NCBI GenBank assembly: GCA_036844765.1
Contig: DAIUFE010000049.1
Location: forward strand, 1-11,918
DNA length: 11,918 bases
Direction: 5' to 3'
Source of the DNA: Thermocaproicibacter sp036844765
GTDB lineage: Bacteria; Bacillota; Clostridia; Oscillospirales; Acutalibacteraceae
Position numbers and translations under genes: made by a program. Positions 6,055 to 11,918 of this stretch are shown here, piece by piece. The notes below the pieces were generated by a model. That model saw nothing but the letters and a program-made list of their open reading frames with translations. It ran no database searches and had not been told where the DNA came from. Position 1 is the first letter of the stretch. Each line of letters begins with the position of its first letter.

Positions 6055-6825
6055 ATGGGCCGAAAAGAGCGTGTCTTCCGGATCGCCGTGTTCTGCGCGG
6101 CGGCGGCCGGCCTCGTCTGGTTCCTGATCCCGCTGCACTGGAACGTGTTCAACGTGGGCAACGCTTCCGGCCTTGCCGTGTGCGCGGTGCTGCTCGCGGG
6201 CTCGGCATTCTACGGCGGCATCCGCCGGGCGTGCGCGCGCTCGTACCCCCTGCGCGCGGTCTTCGGCGCCGCGGCGGCGCTGCTCTGCCTGGGCGCCGCG
6301 TGGAGCGCCGCGATGACGGTGCACATGGCGGCGGGGATGCGCTCCGCTCCGCCGCCCGAAGGGGCGGCGGTCGTCGTGCTGGGCAGCAAGGTGAACGGCA
6401 CCGCGCCGAGCGCCGACCTTTGGGCGCGCATCGGGGCCGCCTCCCGCTACCTGAAGGCGCACCCGAAGAGCGTCTGCATCGCGTGCGGCGGGCGGGGCGC
6501 GGGCGAAAGCGTGACGGAGGCCTCCGCCATCCGGGACGCCCTGGCGCGGGACGGGATCGACCCCGGCCGCATCCTCACGGAGGAGACCTCCGCCTCGACG
6601 CGGGAAAACCTCGGGAACGCGCTCCGCATCGCCGACGCGCGCGGCCTGGGCCGCACGCTGGCGATCGTGACCGACGGATACCACGAGTTCCGCGCCCGCT
6701 CCCTGGCGCGGTCGCTCGGGGCGGAAGCCTACGCCGTGCCCGCGCGCACGCCGTGGTACATCCTCTCCGCCTGCTGGGCGCGCGAGGTGCTGGCGCTGAC
6801 GAAGTATTATCTGATTCCGGGCTGA
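6055..6825 (+). CDS. DUF218 (YdcF/SanA-like) membrane protein
   Basis: A 256-residue protein with three predicted membrane segments at the N-terminus (about 8-25, 36-54 and 67-90) and a C-terminal DUF218 domain (about 103-250). Domain hallmarks seen are VVVLGS (106-111), CGGRG (144-148), TEASAIRDAL (154-163), EETSASTRENL (176-186) and VTDGYHEFRA (205-214). Proteins of this family are linked to cell-envelope integrity (SanA) or bind S-adenosylmethionine (E. coli YdcF), but the reaction is generally unknown. The ATG at 6055 has only a weak GGTGA upstream and an extremely short predicted leader. It is the first gene of the pyrimidine operon, with 15 nt to pyrC, so its expression is probably tied to the pyr genes; no functional link is evident. 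Confidence 0.85.
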   Translation: MGRKERVFRIAVFCAAAAGLVWFLIPLHWNVFNVGNASGLAVCAVLLAGSAFYGGIRRACARSYPLRAVFGAAAALLCLGAAWSAAMTVHMAAGMRSAPPPEGAAVVVLGSKVNGTAPSADLWARIGAASRYLKAHPKSVCIACGGRGAGESVTEASAIRDALARDGIDPGRILTEETSASTRENLGNALRIADARGLGRTLAIVTDGYHEFRARSLARSLGAEAYAVPARTPWYILSACWAREVLALTKYYLIPG

Positions 6826-6840
6826 CGGAGGGAAACGGAA

Positions 6841-8154
6841 ATGCAGGAGCTTCTGATCCGTTCGGCGCGGCTGATCGACCCCGCCGACGGGACGGACGAG
6901 CCGGGCGACCTGCTGATCGCCGGCGGCAGGATCGTGCGGGCCGGCGGCAGGATCAACCGCCCGGGCGTCCCGGCGCTCGACGCGCGCGGCCTGGTCGCCG
7001 CGCCCGGCCTCATCGACATGCACGTCCATCTGCGCGACCCCGGGCAAACCGAAAAAGAGGACGTGTTCTCCGGGTGCCGCGCGGCCGCGGCCGGCGGCGT
7101 GACCGCCCTGCTCTGCATGCCCAACACCGCCCCGCCGCTCGACACGCCGGAGGCCGTGGCCGCCCTGCGCGAAAGAGCGGCTGCGGCCGACGCGCGGGTC
7201 TATATCGCGGCGGCGGTCACGAAGGGCCTGCAAAGCCGGGAGGCGGCGGACTGGCGCGCGCTGCGGGAGGCCGGGGCTTCCGCCCTGAGCGACGACGGCC
7301 GGCCGGTGGCCGAACCCGCGCTGATGGCCGCCGCCCTGCGCGCCGCGCCGGGGCTTGGCCTGGCCGTCTGCGCCCACTGCGAGGAGCCCTCGCTCTCCGC
7401 GGGCGGCAAGGTCCACGAGGGCGAGATCTCCCGCGCGCTCGGCGTCCGGGGGATCCCCGCGGCGGCCGAGGACTGCGGCACGGCGTGGGTCGTGGCGCTC
7501 GCGGCGGCGTACCACGCGCCGGTGCATATCTGCCACGTGAGCACCGAGGCTTCCGTCGCGCTGATCCGCTGGGCGAAGAGCCGCGGCGTGCCCGTTACGG
7601 CGGAAACCGCGCCGCACTATTTTTCCCTGACGGAGCGGGAGCTGCTGAAGCGCGACGCCGATTACCGCATGAGCCCCCCGCTGCGCCCCGAGAGCGACCG
7701 GCAAGCGGTGATCGAGGGCCTGCGCGACGGCACGATCGACGCGATCGCGACGGACCACGCGCCCCACACCCCGCGCGAAAAGGCGGATTTCCTCGCCGCG
7801 CCGAACGGCGTGATCGGCATGGAGACGAGCCTCGCGGCGGGCATCACCTTTCTGGTGGAGCCGGGGCTGCTCACGCTCCCGCGGCTGCTGGGGCTGATGT
7901 CCGCTTCGCCGGCGCGGCTGCTGGGGCTTCCGCTGGGCACGCTGCGCCCCGGCGCGCCGGCGGACGCGGTGCTGTTCGACCCGCGGGAGCCGTGGACGGT
8001 GGACCCGCAGAAGCTGCACGGCAGGAGCCGGAACGCGGTCTTCAAGGGCCGCCGGCTGACCGGCAAGGTGAAATGCACCGTCTGCCGCGGCAGGATCACT
8101 TACCGGGACGAAACGATCCGAATCACGGGTCTGGAGGATAAAAATGGCGTTTGA
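6841..8154 (+). CDS. pyrC: Dihydroorotase, class I
   Basis: A zinc amidohydrolase that cyclises N-carbamoyl-aspartate to dihydroorotate, the third step of pyrimidine synthesis. The 437 residues suit the class I (about 420-430) bacterial form. Metal and active-site residues are all present: His61 and His63 in DMHVHLRDPG, the class I bridging Asp151 in LSDDG, His179 in AHCEE, His232 in HICHVSTE, and catalytic Asp305 in ATDHAPHTP. NT(A)PP at 95-99 is also typical. These mark a catalytically competent enzyme, not the inactive pseudo-dihydroorotase that some bacteria pair with PyrB. The ATG at 6841 follows GGAGGG by about 8 nt. The 3' end overlaps pyrF by 11 nt. Confidence 0.97.
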   Translation: MQELLIRSARLIDPADGTDEPGDLLIAGGRIVRAGGRINRPGVPALDARGLVAAPGLIDMHVHLRDPGQTEKEDVFSGCRAAAAGGVTALLCMPNTAPPLDTPEAVAALRERAAAADARVYIAAAVTKGLQSREAADWRALREAGASALSDDGRPVAEPALMAAALRAAPGLGLAVCAHCEEPSLSAGGKVHEGEISRALGVRGIPAAAEDCGTAWVVALAAAYHAPVHICHVSTEASVALIRWAKSRGVPVTAETAPHYFSLTERELLKRDADYRMSPPLRPESDRQAVIEGLRDGTIDAIATDHAPHTPREKADFLAAPNGVIGMETSLAAGITFLVEPGLLTLPRLLGLMSASPARLLGLPLGTLRPGAPADAVLFDPREPWTVDPQKLHGRSRNAVFKGRRLTGKVKCTVCRGRITYRDETIRITGLEDKNGV

Positions 8155-9076
8155 CAGGCTGATCGAAAAAATCGTGTGGATGCAGAATCCCACGGCGGCG
8201 GGGCTGGACACCCTGCTGGACTATCTGCCGGAATTCATCCGGGAAAAGGCGTTCGCCCGGTACGGAAAAACGCTGGACGGCGCCGCCGCCGCCGTGCTGG
8301 AGTTCAACAAGGGCCTGATCGACGCGCTGTGCGGCACGGTGCCCGCCGTCAAGCTGCAGTGCGCGTGCTACGAGCTGTACGGCTGGCAGGGGATGCGCGC
8401 GCTGCGCGACACCGTCGCCTACGCGAAGGCGAAGGGGATGTTCGTGATTGTCGACGGCAAGCGCAACGACATCGGCAGCAGCATGCGGGCCTACGCCGCG
8501 GCATATCTCGGCGAGACCGACGTCGGGGGGCAGGCCGCGCCCGCCTTCGGGGCCGACGCCCTCACGGCGAACGGCTACCTCGGCACCGACGGCATCGCCC
8601 CGCTGCTGGACGTCTGCGCCCGGCAGGACAAGGGGATCTTCGTCCTCGCCAAGACCTCGAACCCGTCTTCGGACGAGCTGCAGAACCAATCCTTCGAGGG
8701 CGGCGAGACCCTCTACGAGACGATGGGCCGCTTCTGCGAGAAGTGGGGGGCCTCCCTGCCCGGGCGGCACGGCTATTCCGGCGTGGGGGCCGTGGTGGGC
8801 GGCACCTGGCCCGAGCAGCTCGCGGAGCTGCGCCGGATGCTGCCGCACACGTTTTTCCTCGTGCCGGGGTACGGCGCGCAGGGCGCGGGCGCGGACGACG
8901 TGGCTCCCGCCTTCGGCCGCAACGGGCTGGGCGCCGTGGTCAACGCCTCGCGCTCGATCCTGCGCGCGTGGCAGAACCGCGGCGCGCCGCCCGAGGACTA
9001 CGCGAAGGCCGCCGCCGCGGAGGCCGTGCGGATGCGGGACGAGATCATTGCAAAGGTGGGGACGATCCGGCTGTGA
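8144..9076 (+). CDS. pyrF: Orotidine 5'-phosphate decarboxylase (long type)
   Basis: Converts OMP to UMP, the last step of UMP synthesis. At 310 residues this is the longer bacterial subfamily, not the 230-residue Bacillus/E. coli type. The catalytic Asp-x-Lys-x-x-x-Asp array is VDGKRNDIGSSM, with Asp104, Lys106 and Asp109; phosphate-binding loops are PGYGAQGAG (241-249) and VVNASRSI (265-272). N-terminal NPTAAGLDT provides the first conserved Asp (22). The ATG at 8144 follows GGAGG by about 6 nt and lies inside the end of pyrC; its stop overlaps the pyrK GTG as GTGA. These overlaps point to coupled translation. Confidence 0.97.
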   Translation: MAFDRLIEKIVWMQNPTAAGLDTLLDYLPEFIREKAFARYGKTLDGAAAAVLEFNKGLIDALCGTVPAVKLQCACYELYGWQGMRALRDTVAYAKAKGMFVIVDGKRNDIGSSMRAYAAAYLGETDVGGQAAPAFGADALTANGYLGTDGIAPLLDVCARQDKGIFVLAKTSNPSSDELQNQSFEGGETLYETMGRFCEKWGASLPGRHGYSGVGAVVGGTWPEQLAELRRMLPHTFFLVPGYGAQGAGADDVAPAFGRNGLGAVVNASRSILRAWQNRGAPPEDYAKAAAAEAVRMRDEIIAKVGTIRL

Positions 9077-9840
9077 AACCCTATGACGTGCGGGAGTGCC
9101 GCGTGCTGAAAAACACGCGCGTCGCCCCGGAGACCTGCGACCTGACCGTGCAGGCCGGCGCGCTGGCGGAATCCGCCCGGCCGGGGCAGTTCGCGATGAT
9201 TTCAATCCCGGGCAAAACGCTGCGCCGCCCGCTCTCGTTCTGCGGCATCGGCCGGCGGGAGGGGACGCTGCGGTTCGTGTTCCGGGTGCGGGGCGCGGGC
9301 ACGGCGCTGCTGGCCCGGGCGGTGCCGGGCGGCGCGCTGAACCTGCTGGCCCCGCTCGGCGCGGGGTTTAACCCCGGCGACACGGGCCGCCGCGCGCTGT
9401 TCGTCGGCGGGGGGCTCGGGGTGCCGCCGCTGCTGGCCGCCTGCGGGCCGTTCGGCGCCAACGCCGTGCTGGCGGCCGGGTTCCGAACGAAGGAGGACAT
9501 CCTCCTCAAGGAAGACTTTGAACAGCGGGGCTGCCGGGTGAAGATCGCGACGGACGACGGCTCGGCCGGGCACCACGGGCTTGTGACGGAGCTGGCCGCC
9601 GGCCTACGTTTCGACGCGGTGTTCGCCTGCGGCCCGCGGCCGATGCTGCGCGCCGCGGCCGCCCTGGCGAAGGCGCGCGGCGTGCCGTGCCAGGTCTCGA
9701 TGGAGGAGCGCATGGCGTGCGGCATCGGCGCGTGCCTGGGCTGCGCCGTGAAGCTGCGGCGCGGGGGCGGCGAAACCTACGGCCGCGTGTGCCGGGACGG
9801 CCCGGTGTTCGACGCCGAAGACGTGGTGTGGGAGGAATAG
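9073..9840 (+). CDS. pyrK: Dihydroorotate dehydrogenase B, electron-transfer subunit
   Basis: The FAD and [2Fe-2S] partner of PyrD that passes electrons from dihydroorotate to NAD+. The 255 residues match the family. In order: an FAD-binding barrel with RRPLSFCGIG (51-60); an NAD-binding domain starting FVGGGLGVPPLLA (110-122) and containing ACGPRPML (185-192); and the iron-sulphur motif with Cys216, Cys221, Cys224 and Cys240 in MACGIGACLGC and VCRDGPVF. The frame is open far upstream inside pyrF, but the start is set at GTG 9073, which overlaps the pyrF stop by four bases and begins MKPYDVRECRV like homologues. Its end lies 2 nt from pyrD, and the pyrD Shine-Dalgarno is within its last codons. 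Confidence 0.96.
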   Translation: MKPYDVRECRVLKNTRVAPETCDLTVQAGALAESARPGQFAMISIPGKTLRRPLSFCGIGRREGTLRFVFRVRGAGTALLARAVPGGALNLLAPLGAGFNPGDTGRRALFVGGGLGVPPLLAACGPFGANAVLAAGFRTKEDILLKEDFEQRGCRVKIATDDGSAGHHGLVTELAAGLRFDAVFACGPRPMLRAAAALAKARGVPCQVSMEERMACGIGACLGCAVKLRRGGGETYGRVCRDGPVFDAEDVVWEE

Positions 9841-9842
9841 AA

Positions 9843-10754
9843 ATGGCGGATCTGCATGTCGGAATCGCGGGCGTGGAATTCTCGAACCCGGTGATCGCCG
9901 CCTCGGGCACGTTCGGCTTCGGGCGGGAGTTCGCGGAGCTGTACCCGCTCTCCGCGCTGGGCGGCGTGTGCTGCAAGGGACTCACGCTGAACCCGCGGGC
10001 CGGCAACCCGCCCCCGCGCCTGGCGGAGACGCCCGCCGGGATGCTGAACTCCGTCGGCCTGCAGAACCCGGGCGTCGACGCCTTCCTCCGGGACGAGCTG
10101 CCGTGGCTGAAGCAGCAGGGCACGGCGGTCATTGCGAACATCGCGGGCGAAACGCCGGAGGAGTACTGCGCGATCGCGGAGCGGCTCTCGGATTCTTCCG
10201 TGGACATGATCGAGCTGAACATCTCCTGCCCGAACGTGAAGCGGGGCGGGATGCAGTTCGGCACGACCTGCGCGGGCGCGGAGGAGATCACCGCGCAGGT
10301 GCGCCGGCACTGCGCGAAGCCGCTGATGGTCAAGCTTTCGCCCAACGTGGCGGACATCGCGGAGATCGCCGCCGCGGCTGAAAGCGCCGGCGCGGACGCG
10401 GTCTCCCTGATCAACACGCTGACGGGCATGCGCATCGACCTGCGTACGCGCCGGCCCGTGCTGCGCAACAACACGGGCGGCCTTTCCGGCCCGGCGGTGT
10501 TCCCCGTCGCGGTGCGCATGGTGTGGCAGGCGTCCCGCCGGGTGCGCATCCCGGTCGTCGGCATGGGCGGCGTCGCCGCCTGGCAGGACGCCGCCGAAAT
10601 GATGCTGGCGGGCGCGAGCGCGGTGCAGGTGGGCACGGCGCTGTTCTCGGATCCCTACGCGCCGCTGAAAATCGCGGAGGGGCTGGGGCGGTATCTGGAT
10701 GAAAACCACATCCGAAGCGCCGCGGAGCTGACGGGCCAGGCGGAGGCCTGGTAA
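9843..10754 (+). CDS. pyrD: Dihydroorotate dehydrogenase B, catalytic subunit
   Basis: The class 1B FMN enzyme that oxidises dihydroorotate to orotate, in a heterotetramer with PyrK in the cytoplasm. It has 303 residues. Class 1 features are NPVIAASGTFGFG (15-27), Lys45 in KGLTLNPR, NSVGLQNPG (69-77) and the catalytic Cys129 in ELNISCPNVK; class 2 membrane enzymes have Ser there. Lys164 in MVKLSPN, NTLTGM (191-196), and the FMN-phosphate loop region VVGMGGVAAWQDA with VQVGTALF (261-268) complete the site. The ATG at 9843 follows GGAGG by about 7 nt. The adjacent pyrK confirms the 1B, NAD-dependent type. Confidence 0.97.
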   Translation: MADLHVGIAGVEFSNPVIAASGTFGFGREFAELYPLSALGGVCCKGLTLNPRAGNPPPRLAETPAGMLNSVGLQNPGVDAFLRDELPWLKQQGTAVIANIAGETPEEYCAIAERLSDSSVDMIELNISCPNVKRGGMQFGTTCAGAEEITAQVRRHCAKPLMVKLSPNVADIAEIAAAAESAGADAVSLINTLTGMRIDLRTRRPVLRNNTGGLSGPAVFPVAVRMVWQASRRVRIPVVGMGGVAAWQDAAEMMLAGASAVQVGTALFSDPYAPLKIAEGLGRYLDENHIRSAAELTGQAEAW

Positions 10755-10768
10755 GGCGCGGCGCGGAA

Positions 10769-11473
10769 ATGCAGAATCTGTCGGAACCGGAGATGAAGAA
10801 TTTGACGAGGATCTTTTTTGTCAGGCACTGCGAGGCGGAGGGCAACACGCGCGGCGTGCTGCAGGGGCGCTCGGACTGCGACGTGAGCGGCAACAGCGCG
10901 AAGCAGCTCGAGCTGGTGGCCCTGCGGCTGCGCAACGAGCCGTTCGCGGCCGTTTACTCCAGCCCGCTGATCCGGGCGTACAAGACGGCGCAGGCGATCG
11001 ACCGGTACCACGGTCTGCCCATCCGGAAAGACGCCCGGCTGGTCGAGATCGACATGGGCGACTGGGAGGGCCGGTCGTGGGCCGAGATCGAGGCGGAAAA
11101 CCCGCCCATGCTGAAGGTCTGGAAGGAAAACACCGGCGCGTTCGTCGCGCCGGGCGGGGAATCCGTGCGCCGTGTGCAGGAGCGCATGTGGGCGGCGGCG
11201 CTGGAGATCGCGCGGGAAAACCCGGGCAGGACCGTCTGCGCCGTCTCGCACGGCTGCGCGATCCGCTCGCTGCTGTGCCGGGCCATGGGCCTGCCCTTGG
11301 GCCACATCGACGAGATCCCGTGGTGCGACAACACCGCCGTCAGCGTGGTGGAGTTCGGGGAAGGCGGCAGGATCTCGGTGCCCGTGCTCAACGACGCGTC
11401 GCACCTGCCGCCCGAGCTTTCGGTCTACCGGAGCAAAGCGGCCGGGGACGCGGTGATGGAGGTGGCGCCGTGA
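10769..11473 (+). CDS. Histidine phosphatase family (phosphoglycerate-mutase-like) protein
   Basis: A phosphatase of the branch-1 histidine phosphatase superfamily; its substrate cannot be read from sequence. Catalytic residues are present: VRHCEAEGN with His20, Arg69 in SSPLIRAYKTA, acid Glu93 in EIDMGDWEG, and the second His161 in SHGCAIRSLL. The first motif is RHC instead of the common RHG. The length (up to 234) suits phosphatases such as CobC/GpmB-type enzymes or metal-independent phosphoserine phosphatases. The start is uncertain: ATG 10769 has no good Shine-Dalgarno; ATG 10793 has GGAG directly against it; TTG 10802 has GGAG 9 nt upstream and would give a protein beginning at the core (TRIFFVRH). 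It lies 14 nt after pyrD and overlaps ruvX as GTGA, so it belongs to the operon. Confidence 0.85.
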   Translation: MQNLSEPEMKNLTRIFFVRHCEAEGNTRGVLQGRSDCDVSGNSAKQLELVALRLRNEPFAAVYSSPLIRAYKTAQAIDRYHGLPIRKDARLVEIDMGDWEGRSWAEIEAENPPMLKVWKENTGAFVAPGGESVRRVQERMWAAALEIARENPGRTVCAVSHGCAIRSLLCRAMGLPLGHIDEIPWCDNTAVSVVEFGEGGRISVPVLNDASHLPPELSVYRSKAAGDAVMEVAP

Positions 11474-11898
11474 GGATTCTGGCCGTCGACCTGGGGGAGG
11501 CGCGCACCGGCCTCGCCCTCTGCGACGAGGGCGAGGTGCTGGCTTCGCCCGCGGGGGTGCTGCGTCTGCACGACCGGGAGCGTTTGGCGCGCGCCGTGGC
11601 GGACGAGGCGGAAAAAAGCGGGGCGGGGATGGTGGTGGTCGGCCTGCCCCGCAACATGGACGGCACCGAGGGCGAAAGTGCGGCGAAGGCGCGCGCCTTT
11701 GCCGAAAGCCTGCGCGCGCTGGTGCGCGTGCCCGTCGCACTGCAGGACGAGCGCGGCACGACCGTCACGGCCCACCGCTACCTGAACGACACCGACACGC
11801 GCGGCCCAAAGCGCAAGGCCGTGATCGACGCCGTAGCCGCCACGGTCATCCTCCAGGATTACCTCTCTTTTCGCAGAAACCATCCTTCCGCCTTTTGA
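11470..11898 (+). CDS. ruvX: Putative pre-16S rRNA nuclease / Holliday junction resolvase homologue (YqgF)
   Basis: An RNase H-fold protein of the YqgF/RuvX family. E. coli YqgF takes part in 16S rRNA 5'-end maturation, and the family was first proposed as a Holliday junction resolvase. The 142 residues match the family. Motifs are AVDLGEARTGLAL (5-17) with the first catalytic Asp, VGLPRNMDGTEGE (57-69), DERGTT with the catalytic Glu (about 94-98), and KRKAVIDAVAATVILQDYL with the last Asp. Start GTG 11470 overlaps the preceding stop (GTGA) and follows GGAGG by about 7 nt. The gene is complete, ending 20 bases before the window edge. In Bacillus this gene neighbours yrzL and yrzB; here it is the last visible member of the pyr operon. 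Confidence 0.95.
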   Translation: MRILAVDLGEARTGLALCDEGEVLASPAGVLRLHDRERLARAVADEAEKSGAGMVVVGLPRNMDGTEGESAAKARAFAESLRALVRVPVALQDERGTTVTAHRYLNDTDTRGPKRKAVIDAVAATVILQDYLSFRRNHPSAF

Positions 11899-11907
11899 AA
11901 AAGGCGG
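11888..11907 (+). terminator. Possible weak terminator hairpin at the ruvX stop
   Basis: Bases 11888-11895 pair with 11900-11907 (8 bp, loop TGAA containing part of the stop codon). No U-run follows within the first nine bases; the window ends in CTTT. It could be the start of a terminator or a chance fold. It may mark the end of the pyr operon. Confidence 0.3.
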
Positions 11908-11918
11908 GCGAAAACTTT

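Noticed and set aside
6031..8211. 726-codon minus-strand frame opposite the DUF218 gene and pyrC
   Set aside because: It is the mirror of GC-biased third positions in two certain genes; Arg/Gly/Ala-rich with no recognisable motif or ribosome-binding site.
8176..9072. Upstream extension of the pyrK frame through pyrF
   Set aside because: The frame is open for 299 codons before the GTG at 9073 but encodes Arg-rich shadow sequence; pyrK homologues start at the GTG. Not a fusion.
1..11918. Mobile elements, CRISPR arrays, tRNA or rRNA genes
   Set aside because: No transposase or integrase motifs, no regularly spaced direct repeats and no tRNA or rRNA signatures were seen on either strand.

Overview
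The window looks like a chromosomal stretch from a GC-rich, anaerobic-type Firmicute, most likely a gut clostridium of the Oscillospiraceae/Ruminococcaceae kind. That placement is inference. It rests on strong GGAGG ribosome-binding sites before nearly every gene, textbook SigA promoters with 17-bp spacers, a DUF1292 (YrzB-type) gene, a class 1B dihydroorotate dehydrogenase (pyrD with pyrK), and the pyrC-pyrF-pyrK-pyrD order. I see no phage, IS, CRISPR, tRNA or rRNA sequence; the content is housekeeping.

Layout. (1) 84-425, minus: a small acidic DUF1292 protein with its own promoter. (2) 572-1106, plus: a near-consensus promoter, about 500 bases of GC-rich foldable sequence with no convincing gene, then a strong hairpin plus U-rich run that looks like an intrinsic terminator. 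This is best read as an independent structured non-coding RNA of unknown family. (3) 1139-2961: a second promoter, a 168-nt leader with two overlapping micro-ORFs that both end Pro-UGA, and prfC (release factor 3) with a TTG start. (4) 2973-3526: a promoter and a small secreted protein of unknown function. (5) 3543-3578: a bidirectional terminator separating it from the convergent serC-serA operon (5883 down to 3611, minus), which has a perfect TTGACA-17-TATAAT promoter. (6) 6029-11898, plus: a six-gene block opened by a membrane-anchored DUF218 (YdcF-like) protein, then pyrC, pyrF, pyrK and pyrD, a histidine-phosphatase-family enzyme, and ruvX. Most junctions overlap or are separated by at most 15 nt, so it is very probably one translationally coupled operon.

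How the genes work together. serA and serC are the first two steps of serine synthesis from 3-phosphoglycerate; no classical serB lies here. PyrC closes the dihydroorotate ring, PyrD with PyrK oxidises dihydroorotate to orotate using NAD+, and PyrF decarboxylates OMP to UMP; carAB, pyrB and pyrE must be elsewhere. No PyrR-type attenuator is visible. The two points most worth pursuing are the promoter-to-terminator RNA at about 607-1106 and the prfC leader. In the leader, two Pro-UGA micro-ORFs sit just upstream of a helix that would bury the prfC ribosome-binding site, suggesting control of RF3 by the efficiency of translation termination.
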